Both the position numbers and the translations under genes were made by a program. Below are positions 24,535-33,336 of a stretch of 50,071 bases of DNA, in pieces. The first letter of the stretch is position 1, and each line of letters begins with the position of its first letter. This DNA comes from an uncultured Lachnospiraceae bacterium. GTDB lineage: Bacteria > Bacillota > Clostridia > Lachnospirales > Lachnospiraceae. The stretch is from NCBI GenBank assembly GCA_947567595.1, contig CANOMQ010000032.1:1-50071 (forward strand). Reading direction: 5' to 3'. The notes under the pieces are model-generated. The model was given only the letters and a program-made list of their open reading frames with translations. It made no database searches and was not told the origin of the DNA.

Positions 24535-25440
24535 ATGACAAAATATGATATTGCAATTGTCGGCGGGGACAGCCGGACTGCCTATATGGCGCCGTATTTT
24601 GCAAAAAAGGGCTGGCGCGTCGTGTGCTGCAGCACTGTAGAGGTGCCCTGTCACCGAACGCTGAAAGCGAAAATCCGTGACACGGACAATCTGCGCGAAT
24701 GTATCGGTTCCTCCTTCGTTATCGTATGCGGCATTCCCTTTTCAAAGGACGGACAGATTTACTGCGAAAAATCAAAATCAGATACCGCCCCCGCGATTTC
24801 CGTGGCGGAATTTCAGCGCTGTCTGCGCAGACATCAGACCATTTTTGCAGGCATTATTCCCGAAAATTTCCGCGCCGTCTGTGAAGAGCGGGAAATATCC
24901 TGTCACGACTTTATGCACGACGAACCCTTAAATATTCAAAACGCCGTCTCAACCGCGGAAGGTGCAATTCTTGAAGCGCTTCTTCGAAAAAGCACCGTGC
25001 TCCATGACAGCAGTTGTCTTGTTTTAGGCTTTGGACGCTGCGGAAAAATGATTGCAAACCGCTTACAGGGTATGCACGCCTTGGTGACCGTATGCTCGGA
25101 AAATGAGACACAGCTTGCACAGGCACAGGCGCTTGGCTGCCAGACGCTGCCGCTTTCTAAGCTTTCACAGGGCATTTGCCGCTACGAATATCTGTTCAAT
25201 ACCATACCGGCGTGCGTGCTGAACCGAGGCTGCCTTGAACATGCCTCAAAGGAGTGCTTAATCATTGACATCGCTTCAAACCGCTCGGGCGCGGACTATG
25301 AAGCCGCAAAGCAGCTTGGCGTCAACCTTTGCTACTGCCCCGGGCTTCCGGGAAAATACGCCGGAAAAAGCTGTGCGAAACAGCTTGCGGAATATGTTAT
25401 ACGACACATCAACAATACAAAATCGGAGGTAATGACATGA
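24535..25440 (+). CDS. dpaA: Dipicolinate synthase subunit A
   Basis: A 301-residue NAD(P)-binding protein of the SpoVFA/DpaA family. An N-terminal domain with VGGDSRTAYMAPYFAKKGW and a Rossmann motif VLGFGRCGKM (about 162-171) are characteristic. With DpaB it oxidises dihydrodipicolinate to dipicolinic acid, the spore-core calcium chelator. RBS GAGGAGG 6 nt upstream. It overlaps dpaB by 4 bp. Confidence 0.93.
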   Translation: MTKYDIAIVGGDSRTAYMAPYFAKKGWRVVCCSTVEVPCHRTLKAKIRDTDNLRECIGSSFVIVCGIPFSKDGQIYCEKSKSDTAPAISVAEFQRCLRRHQTIFAGIIPENFRAVCEEREISCHDFMHDEPLNIQNAVSTAEGAILEALLRKSTVLHDSSCLVLGFGRCGKMIANRLQGMHALVTVCSENETQLAQAQALGCQTLPLSKLSQGICRYEYLFNTIPACVLNRGCLEHASKECLIIDIASNRSGADYEAAKQLGVNLCYCPGLPGKYAGKSCAKQLAEYVIRHINNTKSEVMT

Positions 25441-26039
25441 AATTAAACGGAAAAAAAGTCGGCGTCGCACTCACCGGCTCATTCTGTACTTATGAAAAAA
25501 TGTTCTTGGAGCTTGAAAAGCTTGCCGCGGCAGGCGCAGACGTTTACCCTATCTTATCAGACGCCTCCCAGCGCATTACAAGCCGTTTCGGAAAACCTGA
25601 CACATATGTCATAAAAATAAAGGAACTCACCGGACGCGAGCCGATTACGACAATCGAGGGCGCGGAGCCTATCGGGCCAAAGGGCTACCTAGACGTGCTT
25701 GCCATTCTGCCCTGCACCGGAAACACTGCCGCAAAGCTTGCAAACGGCATTACCGACACACCCGTGCTCATGGCGGCAAAGGCACATATGCGCAACAACA
25801 AGCCGCTTGTTATCTCCATCTCAACCAACGACGGGCTTGGCATGAACCTGAAAAACATCGGGGTATTGTGCAATACCAAGAACATTTATTTCGTCCCATT
25901 CGGGCAGGACAATTATGAGAAAAAGCCAAACTCCCTTGTGGCGCACACGCAGCTTCTCATTCCTACCCTTGAAATGGCTTTGGAGCACAAACAGTATCAG
26001 CCGATTTTAATGGATTATCAAAACGGAAAGGACGTCTGA
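25437..26039 (+). CDS. dpaB: Dipicolinate synthase subunit B
   Basis: A 200-residue flavoprotein-like subunit: GVALTGSFCTYEKMFLELEKL, SDASQRITSRFG and LPCTGNTAAKLANGITDTPV are the conserved SpoVFB blocks. The start at 25437 lies in the ATGA overlap with dpaA and is preceded by a GGAGG within dpaA. The gene shows the organism can make mature heat-resistant spores. Confidence 0.93.
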   Translation: MKLNGKKVGVALTGSFCTYEKMFLELEKLAAAGADVYPILSDASQRITSRFGKPDTYVIKIKELTGREPITTIEGAEPIGPKGYLDVLAILPCTGNTAAKLANGITDTPVLMAAKAHMRNNKPLVISISTNDGLGMNLKNIGVLCNTKNIYFVPFGQDNYEKKPNSLVAHTQLLIPTLEMALEHKQYQPILMDYQNGKDV

Positions 26040-26041
26040 CC

Positions 26042-27895
26042 ATGTGTGGAATTGCAGGCTTTTGCAGCTTTAACAGGAACTTCCGAGAAGACTCCTCAAG
26101 GTGGTACGGTGTACTGCAGAAAATGAACAAATGCCAAAAACACAGAGGTCCCGACGACGATGGGCTTTTTCTTGACAGAAGCTGCGGGCTTGCCCATACC
26201 CGCCTCTCCATCTTGGATTTAAGTCTCGGCACGCAGCCCATGACAAGGCAGCTTGGCAACAGGCGCGCCACGATTGCCTACAACGGGGAAATCTATAACA
26301 TGCCCGCACTGCGAAAAGAGCTGGAGCAAAGCGGTATTGTGTTTGAGACCTCCTGCGATACCGAAGTCATTTTAATGGGCTGGCTGCTCCACGGCATTGA
26401 TTATGTAAAGCAGTTAAACGGCATTTTCGCGTTTTCCATATGGGACGAAACACAAAAAAGGCTCTATCTGTTTCGTGACAGGCTTGGGGTGAAGCCTCTG
26501 TTTTTCACCCATTTTAGAAACACACTTGTCTTCTCCTCCGAGCTAAAGGCAATCCTGTGCTTTCCTGCGTTTAAGGCACAGGTTGACCGCGACGGCTTGT
26601 GCGAGGTGTTTGGTCTTGGCCCTGCAAAGACCTACGGAAAAGGTGTTTTTAAGGATATAGCGGAGCTGCTGCCGGGACACTTCTTGGAATACTATGGCTC
26701 CGGTTTTCGCACACAGCCATATTGGAAGCTGGAAAGCCGCCCGCACACGGACTCATGGGAACAGACAGTGGAGCATACCCGTTATCTCGTAACGGACGCG
26801 ATTAAAATGCAAATGCTCTCCGATGTCCCCATCTGCACCTTTTTATCCGGCGGCATAGACAGCAGCCTTGTCACGGCAGTATGCGCGGGCGAGCTGCAAA
26901 AGCAGGGTAAGCGGCTCGACACCTATTCCTTTGATTTTAAGGACAACGACAAAAATTTCCGCGCAAACAGCTTCCAGCCCTCGCAGGATAAGCCGTGGGT
27001 TGACAAGATGATTGCCTACAGCCGCACAAACCATCAATATCTCGAATGCACCAACGCGGAGCTTTTCGACTATCTGTTCGAGGCGGTTGACGCAAGGGAT
27101 TTGCCGTGTATGGCGGACGTGGAGGCTTCCATGCTCTATTTCTGCAAGCGCGTCGCAAGAAACCATAAGGTGACGCTGACCGGCGAGTGCGCCGATGAGA
27201 TTTTTGGCGGCTATCCGTGGTTCCACCGGAAGGAATGCTTTGAGGCAAACTGCTTCCCGTGGTCGATGGACTTTGCACCGCGCACCATGCTTTTGAAGGA
27301 TAACGTTCTAGCGCTGCTTCCCCTTGAGGAGTACGCCCACGCCGCCTACGAACAAACGGTTGCCGAGACGCCCTTCCTTCAGGGCGAGGACGATACCGAG
27401 CGGCGCAGAAGGGAAATTTCTTATTTAAATATCAAATGGTTTATGCAGACGCTTCTTGACCGCATGGACCGCACCAGTATGCACGCGGGGCTTGAGGCGC
27501 GCGTTCCCTTTGCAGACCACCGGATTGTGGAGTATGTTTGGAATGTGCCGTGGAATATGAAGTGCAAGGACGGCGTCGTAAAAGGGCTTCTGCGCGCCGC
27601 AGCGGACGGACTGCTGCCCGGTGAGGTGCTTTACCGTAAAAAGAGCCCTTATCCCAAGACGTATGACCCGGCGTATGAAAACCTTCTGCGCACGGCGATT
27701 ATTGAAGTGCTTTCCGATACGCGTTCGCCTTTGCGGGAGCTTGTGAGTATTGATAAAGCGCTTGCGTTTATCCAGCACCCGTCTGACTATGGCAGACCAT
27801 TCTACGGACAGCTTATGGCAGGGCCACAGCTTTTGGCGTATCTGCTGCAGGTGAACTACTGGCTGACAAAATATGAGGTGGAGCTTTTGATTTAA
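26042..27895 (+). CDS. asnB: Asparagine synthase (glutamine-hydrolysing), sporulation-linked
   Basis: A 617-residue two-domain enzyme: class-II glutaminase with Cys2 (MCGIAGF), then a synthetase domain with the PP-loop SGGIDSS around 268-274 and GECADEIFGGYPWF. It converts aspartate and glutamine to asparagine, or amidates a related substrate. It begins 2 nt after dpaB and has AAAGGA upstream, so it belongs to the dpa operon and probably to the sigma-K regulon. Bacillus has a sporulation-specific paralogue, AsnO, for comparison. It overlaps the convergent Rrf2 gene by 4 bp. Confidence 0.9.
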   Translation: MCGIAGFCSFNRNFREDSSRWYGVLQKMNKCQKHRGPDDDGLFLDRSCGLAHTRLSILDLSLGTQPMTRQLGNRRATIAYNGEIYNMPALRKELEQSGIVFETSCDTEVILMGWLLHGIDYVKQLNGIFAFSIWDETQKRLYLFRDRLGVKPLFFTHFRNTLVFSSELKAILCFPAFKAQVDRDGLCEVFGLGPAKTYGKGVFKDIAELLPGHFLEYYGSGFRTQPYWKLESRPHTDSWEQTVEHTRYLVTDAIKMQMLSDVPICTFLSGGIDSSLVTAVCAGELQKQGKRLDTYSFDFKDNDKNFRANSFQPSQDKPWVDKMIAYSRTNHQYLECTNAELFDYLFEAVDARDLPCMADVEASMLYFCKRVARNHKVTLTGECADEIFGGYPWFHRKECFEANCFPWSMDFAPRTMLLKDNVLALLPLEEYAHAAYEQTVAETPFLQGEDDTERRRREISYLNIKWFMQTLLDRMDRTSMHAGLEARVPFADHRIVEYVWNVPWNMKCKDGVVKGLLRAAADGLLPGEVLYRKKSPYPKTYDPAYENLLRTAIIEVLSDTRSPLRELVSIDKALAFIQHPSDYGRPFYGQLMAGPQLLAYLLQVNYWLTKYEVELLI

Positions 27896-28314
27896 GGCTC
27901 CACCTTCTCTTTCTCAATCTCCAACAAATCCTGCACGGTAATATTGTCAATCACATCGTTCACCGCATCATAAATCCGCCTGTAAACCTCGACCGTGGCG
28001 CACCGCCCGCTGCGCTCACAGGGCAGCGCATTCTCCGCAAGACACTCTACTGGCGCAAGCGAGCCCTCCGTCAGCCGCAAAATCATGCCGACCGTATATT
28101 CCTGCGGCTGTTTCACAAGCTGATAACCGCCCTGCGCTCCTCTTGTGCTGCGCACGTAGCCTGATTTGTTGAGCACCGCGATGATTTGTTCCATATATTT
28201 TTCGGAAATGTCCTGTCTTGCCGCAATGTCCTTAAGCTTAACCGTCTCGCCAACATGCGCGCCCAAATCCAGCATAATCCGTAACGCGTAGCGTCCCTTT
28301 GTTGATATGGTCAT
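27892..28314 (-). CDS. Rrf2-family transcriptional regulator with three cysteines
   Basis: A 140-residue Rrf2/IscR-type regulator: MTISTKGRYALRIMLDLG, the HTH segment DIAARQDISEKYMEQIIAVL and the wing STRGAQGGYQL. Three cysteines in C-x7-C-x5-C (VECLAENALPCERSGRC) lie where IscR binds an Fe-S cluster, suggesting redox or iron-sulfur sensing. RBS GAGGAGG. A strong sigma-A promoter lies at 28358-28386. No target gene is adjacent. Confidence 0.88.
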   Translation of the reverse strand: MTISTKGRYALRIMLDLGAHVGETVKLKDIAARQDISEKYMEQIIAVLNKSGYVRSTRGAQGGYQLVKQPQEYTVGMILRLTEGSLAPVECLAENALPCERSGRCATVEVYRRIYDAVNDVIDNITVQDLLEIEKEKVEP

Positions 28315-28357
28315 ATAGTGCCTCCTCTATTGTATCTGTCTGCTGTTTTATATTTAA

Positions 28358-28386
28358 TTTATATCATTTTATTCCTATTATGTCAA
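28358..28386 (-). promoter_or_regulatory. Sigma-A promoter of the Rrf2 gene
   Basis: Minus strand: perfect TTGACA (28386-28381), 17-nt spacer, TATAAA (28363-28358), 44 nt before the start codon. Confidence 0.75.
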
Positions 28387-28410
28387 TCGGTTTAATTGTA
28401 TTTAAAATTA

Positions 28411-29388
28411 TCACCGATTTTCCAATAGTTGCTGGTACTTCTGCGTCAAACTGTCTCTTGGCTTAATCTTTTTCCCAATGCCATATTCATAAACGGTAAT
28501 CCATAATGCATCGTCTTCCATCCAGTCAACAATGTCCAGCGCACAGTACAGCGTAATTTCTCTATCTGACCTTACACAATGTTCGAAATAATATTCAATT
28601 GCCGATTCCGGTTCCGCTAACTTTATTGCAGCCATCAGAATAAAGCCGCACAGCTCATTTATTGTTTCTGCTATATAATATCTTCCATTGTCATATCGTT
28701 TCAGTTCTTTTAAATTCTCATGCCTTTGCTCTACCAGTTTTTGTGCTTCCTCAATTGCCATATATTTTACATCGCTGGTTCCAAGCTCCGACAGCAAAAC
28801 AGTTTCTTGAACAATATGAAGTGATTCCATGCTTAGTCCTCCGCTTACTGCATCCAAAAGCAGTTCAGCAATCTTTTCTTTTGAATATCCCAAGCTGAAA
28901 TTTTTCTTTACAACCAGTTGAAATAGATCTGATTGTTTCCACCCAATGGAGCGAAAAGGATCGTCCGTAGAAAATAAATAGTAATTACAGGCTTCACATA
29001 ATAATCGGTATATGTTTAGTAGTAATTTTGCAGCTTCAGCACAATTCTCATCCTCTGTCGGTATATTTTCCAGTATCTTAATATAATTTTTCACCATAAA
29101 ACGCCACTTGGGCCGTTGGCTTTTTGGAATAATCCTGTTTGGGGCAAAATAATTCTGTGCATATGCATTCTCTAAAAATTCCGTTATTTGCTCTGCTAAT
29201 TCCCTAAAATCCAGTGTTTCTTCTTTTTTTGTGCTTTTTTCATTTCTGCCTTCGAGGACGTTATTGATAACTTGGTCAACATCTTCCTTCTGGCTTTTTG
29301 TAAACTGTTTATAGCTTTCCGCGAAAGCCTTTTCCAGCAATTCCCTGTCAGCATCCTTGATTAAGTTTCTTAACTCTTGTATCTTCAT
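28411..29388 (-). CDS. Unknown alpha-helical protein
   Basis: A 325-residue soluble protein that I do not recognise. It is largely helical and charged, with a basic N-terminus (MKIQELRNLIKDADRELL), a Lys/Glu-rich stretch near 50-60 and several leucine-rich segments (LLLNIYRLLCEA, IAELLLDAVSGG). No membrane segment, signal peptide or enzyme motif is visible. The start at 29388 has GGAG 6 nt upstream, inside an earlier in-frame ATG (29400). It lies between the Rrf2 gene and an esterase pseudogene in an accessory-looking stretch. Confidence 0.55.
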   Translation of the reverse strand: MKIQELRNLIKDADRELLEKAFAESYKQFTKSQKEDVDQVINNVLEGRNEKSTKKEETLDFRELAEQITEFLENAYAQNYFAPNRIIPKSQRPKWRFMVKNYIKILENIPTEDENCAEAAKLLLNIYRLLCEACNYYLFSTDDPFRSIGWKQSDLFQLVVKKNFSLGYSKEKIAELLLDAVSGGLSMESLHIVQETVLLSELGTSDVKYMAIEEAQKLVEQRHENLKELKRYDNGRYYIAETINELCGFILMAAIKLAEPESAIEYYFEHCVRSDREITLYCALDIVDWMEDDALWITVYEYGIGKKIKPRDSLTQKYQQLLENR

Positions 29389-29459
29389 ACGTTTCTCCAT
29401 TCATTCCCACAAACAGCAAGCCCAATTTTTTTAATCATCCATAAGTTGACTTGCAATAT

Positions 29460-29796
29460 TCATTTTGCCATGTATCTTCTCCCCGCCTCTTCTCCAACCA
29501 AGTTATACCCTTCCTGATGATAATGAAATTCGTCCTTTATCAACCCGCGCTCCGCAAAGGTCTTAAGTGCCTCACTCACCAAAAGAATATCCTCATTTTC
29601 CCCCGCCAATGCAGCCTGCGCCTCCTGTATCGGCACATACAGCGCCCTATTGTCCCGATGGTTTCCGATTTGTATCAGAAAGCACTTCCCAATCCCGCAC
29701 GCCCGGCAAAACGCATGGATAAACCGCTCCGTTGCCGCGCCCCGCCATGTTGCTTTGCCCCATAAAAGCCATCAAAAGCACTTCTTTTCGTTCCAT
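29460..29796 (-). pseudogene. Internally deleted copy of the SASA-type esterase
   Basis: Minus strand begins MERKEVLLMAFMGQSNMAGR, nearly identical to the esterase at 4252-5025, then jumps out of frame to its last third (ERFIHAFC, CFLIQIGNHRDNRALYVPIQ, DEFHYHQEGYNLVGEEAG), ending RRYMAK. About 430 bp of the middle, including the GGS block, are gone and the frame is lost at the junction near 29727. The start region, including the GAGAGGA leader, is conserved. It lies 32 bp after the AAA-ATPase gene copy 2. Confidence 0.9.
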
Positions 29797-29828
29797 ACTG
29801 CTATATCCTCTCATTTCCGCCAGTCTAT

Positions 29829-31526
29829 CTACCCAATCAGCACATTCTTCCCCTCAAACGCAAAACCATACCTGCGTATCCGCTCCGCCGGAAACCCTTT
29901 TGCCATCAAAGCCCCTGCATATCCCTTCTCCTCAATCTGCAAAAGCGCCGCCTTTACGGTTTCCTCCAAATCCTTCTCTTTTTGGGGACGGCGGACTTTA
30001 AATTCCATAATAATGGCATCATCCGTTTCGTTCCCCTTCGCCGGCTCAAGCATGACATCATACCGCCCGAAACCGCTTTCACGGTTTGAAGTAATCTCAT
30101 ACCTGCCTGCCAAATCCACCATCAGTCCAAGCACAAACCCATGATAAAAACGCTCCGGCTGTGACTTTCCCGACGGCTGCTTTCCAGTGTCAAAATTGCT
30201 GAACGTCGCAAATGCAACACAGTTCATATACTCATTCATCGCGTCAATGTCACCTTGCAACAACGCTTTGATAAAATCATTATAATCTGAACCGTAGTTT
30301 TTAAACCACCCATCAATCATACTCTCAAACATCAGTTTTACTTCTTTATTTGTAAGCTTAAGATCATACTCCTCCTTCCCCGTACCATTGCCATCCGTGT
30401 AATGCTCCACCTTCAAATACCCGCTCGCAAGCAGCAGGCTCCATATCGCATATTCATTGTGGTCAAGCTGCTTAAACACAATCTGCTCGTCAATCCTCGT
30501 ATGGAGCGTACCACCGTTCAGCAAGTCCTCCATTGTAACCTTTACGTCCCTGCTGCCTTCACGGATTAACTTGCTGACAAGGCTATTAGAACTGGTATTT
30601 GCCCAGTATGTTGACAGCTTTTTTTGATCCAAAAAATTAATAATCGACCACGGATTATAAATATCCGTCTTTTTCCCAAACGAAAAACCATCATACCAAT
30701 CCTTGACGCCTTCTTCCATCTTTGACATCCCAAATTCGCGCAAAGCCTCTGATACCTCTTCCTGCGTAAATCCAAACGCGTCCTCATATTTATTAGAAGT
30801 CGATGTAACTACCGCCAAATTATTTAAATCGGAAAAGATACTCTCCTTACTAACTCTCGTAATCCCCGTCAAAATAGCACGCTCCAAGCAGGCATTCGTC
30901 TTAAACGTCGCGTTAAACAAATTCCGCATAAACGCCACTATCTCTCCCCAATATCCCGTAACATACGCCTCCTGCATCGGCGTGTCATACTCGTCCAGCA
31001 GGATAATCACCTTTTTCCCATAATGCCGCATCAGCAATTTCGAGAGCATATTCAGCGACATCGCAGCCGTATCCTCGTCCATATCCCACGAAACCGCATG
31101 AAAAAGCTCCTTCTCCTTGTCGTCCATCAGCCCGTCCACGTCCAGCAGATACCTGCGCTGGCTATACTGCTCATAAATCAGCCTGCACATCATCCGCCGC
31201 ATTCCCGCAAAATCCTTCATTTCCTTCACCGGGGCAAACGACAGGCTGATGACCGGATACGTCCCCTGTATCTGCCGATACCGCTCCTCCTTCCAAAGCT
31301 TCATGCCCGCAAACAAATCACCACGCCCCGCATAATCAATTGAAAAAAACTGCTCCACCATGCTCATGTTCAGCGTCTTCCCAAACCGCCGCGGACGGGT
31401 AATCAGCGTCACTTGGTCAAGATTTTCCCACCATTCCTTAATGAACAAGGTCTTATCAATATAAAATGCATTCTTCCCAATCAGCTCCTCATAACTCTGA
31501 TAACCAATGCCAACCGTTCTCGCCAT
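29829..31526 (-). CDS. AAA-ATPase-like/PD-(D/E)XK nuclease-family protein (copy 2)
   Basis: A 565-residue homologue of the protein at 11329-13035 with the same order: FYIDKTLFIKEWWENL, TRPRRFGKT (43-51), Walker B IILLDEYDTPMQEAY and C-terminal nuclease-type core GRYDVMLEPA...IIMEFKVRRPQKEK. The two copies are divergent paralogues rather than recent duplicates. RBS GGAGGGAG. The function of the family is unknown. It is followed by the esterase remnant, mirroring the ATPase remnant next to the intact esterase at 4.1 kb. Confidence 0.85.
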   Translation of the reverse strand: MARTVGIGYQSYEELIGKNAFYIDKTLFIKEWWENLDQVTLITRPRRFGKTLNMSMVEQFFSIDYAGRGDLFAGMKLWKEERYRQIQGTYPVISLSFAPVKEMKDFAGMRRMMCRLIYEQYSQRRYLLDVDGLMDDKEKELFHAVSWDMDEDTAAMSLNMLSKLLMRHYGKKVIILLDEYDTPMQEAYVTGYWGEIVAFMRNLFNATFKTNACLERAILTGITRVSKESIFSDLNNLAVVTSTSNKYEDAFGFTQEEVSEALREFGMSKMEEGVKDWYDGFSFGKKTDIYNPWSIINFLDQKKLSTYWANTSSNSLVSKLIREGSRDVKVTMEDLLNGGTLHTRIDEQIVFKQLDHNEYAIWSLLLASGYLKVEHYTDGNGTGKEEYDLKLTNKEVKLMFESMIDGWFKNYGSDYNDFIKALLQGDIDAMNEYMNCVAFATFSNFDTGKQPSGKSQPERFYHGFVLGLMVDLAGRYEITSNRESGFGRYDVMLEPAKGNETDDAIIMEFKVRRPQKEKDLEETVKAALLQIEEKGYAGALMAKGFPAERIRRYGFAFEGKNVLIG

Positions 31527-31567
31527 ACCAAACTCCCTCCAATCCTATTTATTCCTATACTAACACA

Positions 31568-31592
31568 AAAGCTGCCCAAAATGAACAGCTTT
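31568..31592 (-). terminator. Terminator of the ABC transporter operon
   Basis: On the minus strand AAAGCTG (31592-31586) and CAGCTTT (31574-31568) form a 7-bp stem with an 11-nt loop, ending in a short T run, about 40 nt after the permease stop. Confidence 0.55.
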
Positions 31593-31629
31593 CTTCCATA
31601 GTATCCATATTCCATATTCACTCGCCCAT

Positions 31630-32319
31630 CTATGGCAAGTCCCGCACCTCCACGCGGTGCACCGACAAAAACGCAGCCCACGCCGCAATCACAAGCAGCA
31701 TTCCATAAAACGGCACATTATTCACCAACGTCGCCGAGCCGATATTGCCTTGCGTCATAAATGTAATCACCACCGCCGCCACAATCGTCGCCTTCGAAGA
31801 TTTCATCAGCAGCCCCACCGGCAGCGCAATATAGCTGATGCTCACCATCGCCGCCGAGCCAAGCACCATGTCCAGCCAGAAATCCGGCGCGCCGAACGCA
31901 ATCCCCGCAGCGTCTATCCCCAAAAGCGGTCTTACCAAAAGCAGTACTGCACACACAAACGTCTTGCTCGCAATCATCGCCGCCACATTGAAAATCCACA
32001 CGGCAAGCATTTTCGATGCCAAAATCTTCTTGCGGCTGATTGGATACGAAAACATCAGATGAATGGTCTTCTTCTCGTAAGCCCCCACAATAAAAATCGA
32101 CAGCATAACCCCCGTCATGATAATGTACGCCATATTCACAAAAAGATTGACCGATGCAGTCATCATGCTCGTCCCATATGCCGTCATTGTCTCCACCGAC
32201 TCAAGCTCCCCCGCCATCGCGGCAATCATCAGCGTAATAATCGCTGTCATAATCACAGCCTTGCAGATGTACTTTCCAATACGGTTCTTCTTCCATTCCA
32301 AACGAATTAATTTCAACAT
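31630..32319 (-). CDS. ABC-2 type transporter permease
   Basis: About 229 residues with six likely transmembrane helices (e.g. AVIMTAIITLMIAAMAG, YIIMTGVMLSIFIVGAY, AATIVAAVVITFM). It pairs with the ATPase gene 11 bp upstream, forming an antibiotic-peptide or bacitracin/lantibiotic-export type transporter. The ATG at 32319 is preferred over 32325 because GGGGGA is about 6 nt before it. Last gene of the envelope-stress cluster. Confidence 0.8.
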   Translation of the reverse strand: MLKLIRLEWKKNRIGKYICKAVIMTAIITLMIAAMAGELESVETMTAYGTSMMTASVNLFVNMAYIIMTGVMLSIFIVGAYEKKTIHLMFSYPISRKKILASKMLAVWIFNVAAMIASKTFVCAVLLLVRPLLGIDAAGIAFGAPDFWLDMVLGSAAMVSISYIALPVGLLMKSSKATIVAAVVITFMTQGNIGSATLVNNVPFYGMLLVIAAWAAFLSVHRVEVRDLP

Positions 32320-32330
32320 TTCCATTCCCC

Positions 32331-33242
32331 CTATTCCTCTCGAGTCAAATTCAAAAAATAATCCTCCAGCCGCTCCGACTTCCTGCCAATCGCCAAAATC
32401 TCCACACCCTGCTGCGTCAGCGCCCGCGTCAGGTCTCCCGTCGTAACCCCGCCGTCGTAAATCCGGATATGCTCCCCGTCAAACACCTTGAAATTGCGCA
32501 GGTGTAGCTGCTCATTCAGCACATATGCCGCCCGCGTCAAATCCGCCGCCGCAAGCTCAATGTACTCCGTGTTGCGCTCCGAAATCTCCTTCATGGAAAT
32601 CTCCTCGCGCATAATCCCGTGATGAATAATGCCAATCGTGTCCGCGATACTCTCCACCTCCGTCAGGATATGGCTCGAAATCACAATCGTCATTCCATAT
32701 TCCACACACAGCCGCCGGAACAAATCCCGAAGCTGTTTCATGCCCGCCGGGTCCAGTCCGTTCGTCGGCTCGTCAAGCACCAAAAGCTCCGGTCGGCACA
32801 AAACCGCACGCGCAATTCCCAACCGCTGCCTCATGCCAAGCGAATACTCCTTCACCTTCTTGCCGGCAGCGTCCGACAGCCCCAGCAGCGCAAGCGACTC
32901 CTCCACGCACCCCGGCATGCAATACCCCATATACTCACAATGGAGCTGCAAATTCTCCTGCCCGCTCATATGGTCGTAAAACTGTGGAAACTCGATAATG
33001 CTCCCCATTCGCTTGAGCACCGCGTAAGAGGTCGGCGTCAGCGTCTCCCCAAACAGCTCCACCGTACCCGACGTCGGCTTCCACAAATTCGTGACCATCT
33101 TCATCACCGTCGTCTTACCCGCGCCGTTTGGCCCCAAGAACCCGTAGATTTCCCCCTTTCTGACATGAATGTCAACATTCTTTACCAAGTCCTTTTTATT
33201 AATGGTTTTTGTTAATTGATGTGTTTCTAAAATATTCTGCAT
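32331..33242 (-). CDS. ABC transporter ATP-binding protein (BcrA-like)
   Basis: A 303-residue ATPase: Walker A GPNGAGKTT, Q-loop region, signature YSLGMRQRLGIARAV, Walker B LLVLDEPTNGLDP. It resembles bacitracin/lantibiotic immunity ATPases such as BcrA. RBS GGGGG 8 nt upstream. It follows the OmpR-type two-component genes on the same strand, an arrangement typical of peptide-antibiotic sensing and export modules. Confidence 0.88.
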   Translation of the reverse strand: MQNILETHQLTKTINKKDLVKNVDIHVRKGEIYGFLGPNGAGKTTVMKMVTNLWKPTSGTVELFGETLTPTSYAVLKRMGSIIEFPQFYDHMSGQENLQLHCEYMGYCMPGCVEESLALLGLSDAAGKKVKEYSLGMRQRLGIARAVLCRPELLVLDEPTNGLDPAGMKQLRDLFRRLCVEYGMTIVISSHILTEVESIADTIGIIHHGIMREEISMKEISERNTEYIELAAADLTRAAYVLNEQLHLRNFKVFDGEHIRIYDGGVTTGDLTRALTQQGVEILAIGRKSERLEDYFLNLTREE

Positions 33243-33336
33243 TTGTTCTGCCCCCTTTCAAAAACCATTATACCGACGCCATTTTTCAAAACTCTTGCCA
33301 AATTCTTACGAATTTCTTTCGCCAGACATTTTCACG

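Noticed and set aside
31657-32310. Long plus-strand ORF rich in His/Arg
   Set aside because: Antisense shadow of the ABC permease; composition is an artefact of the reverse complement.
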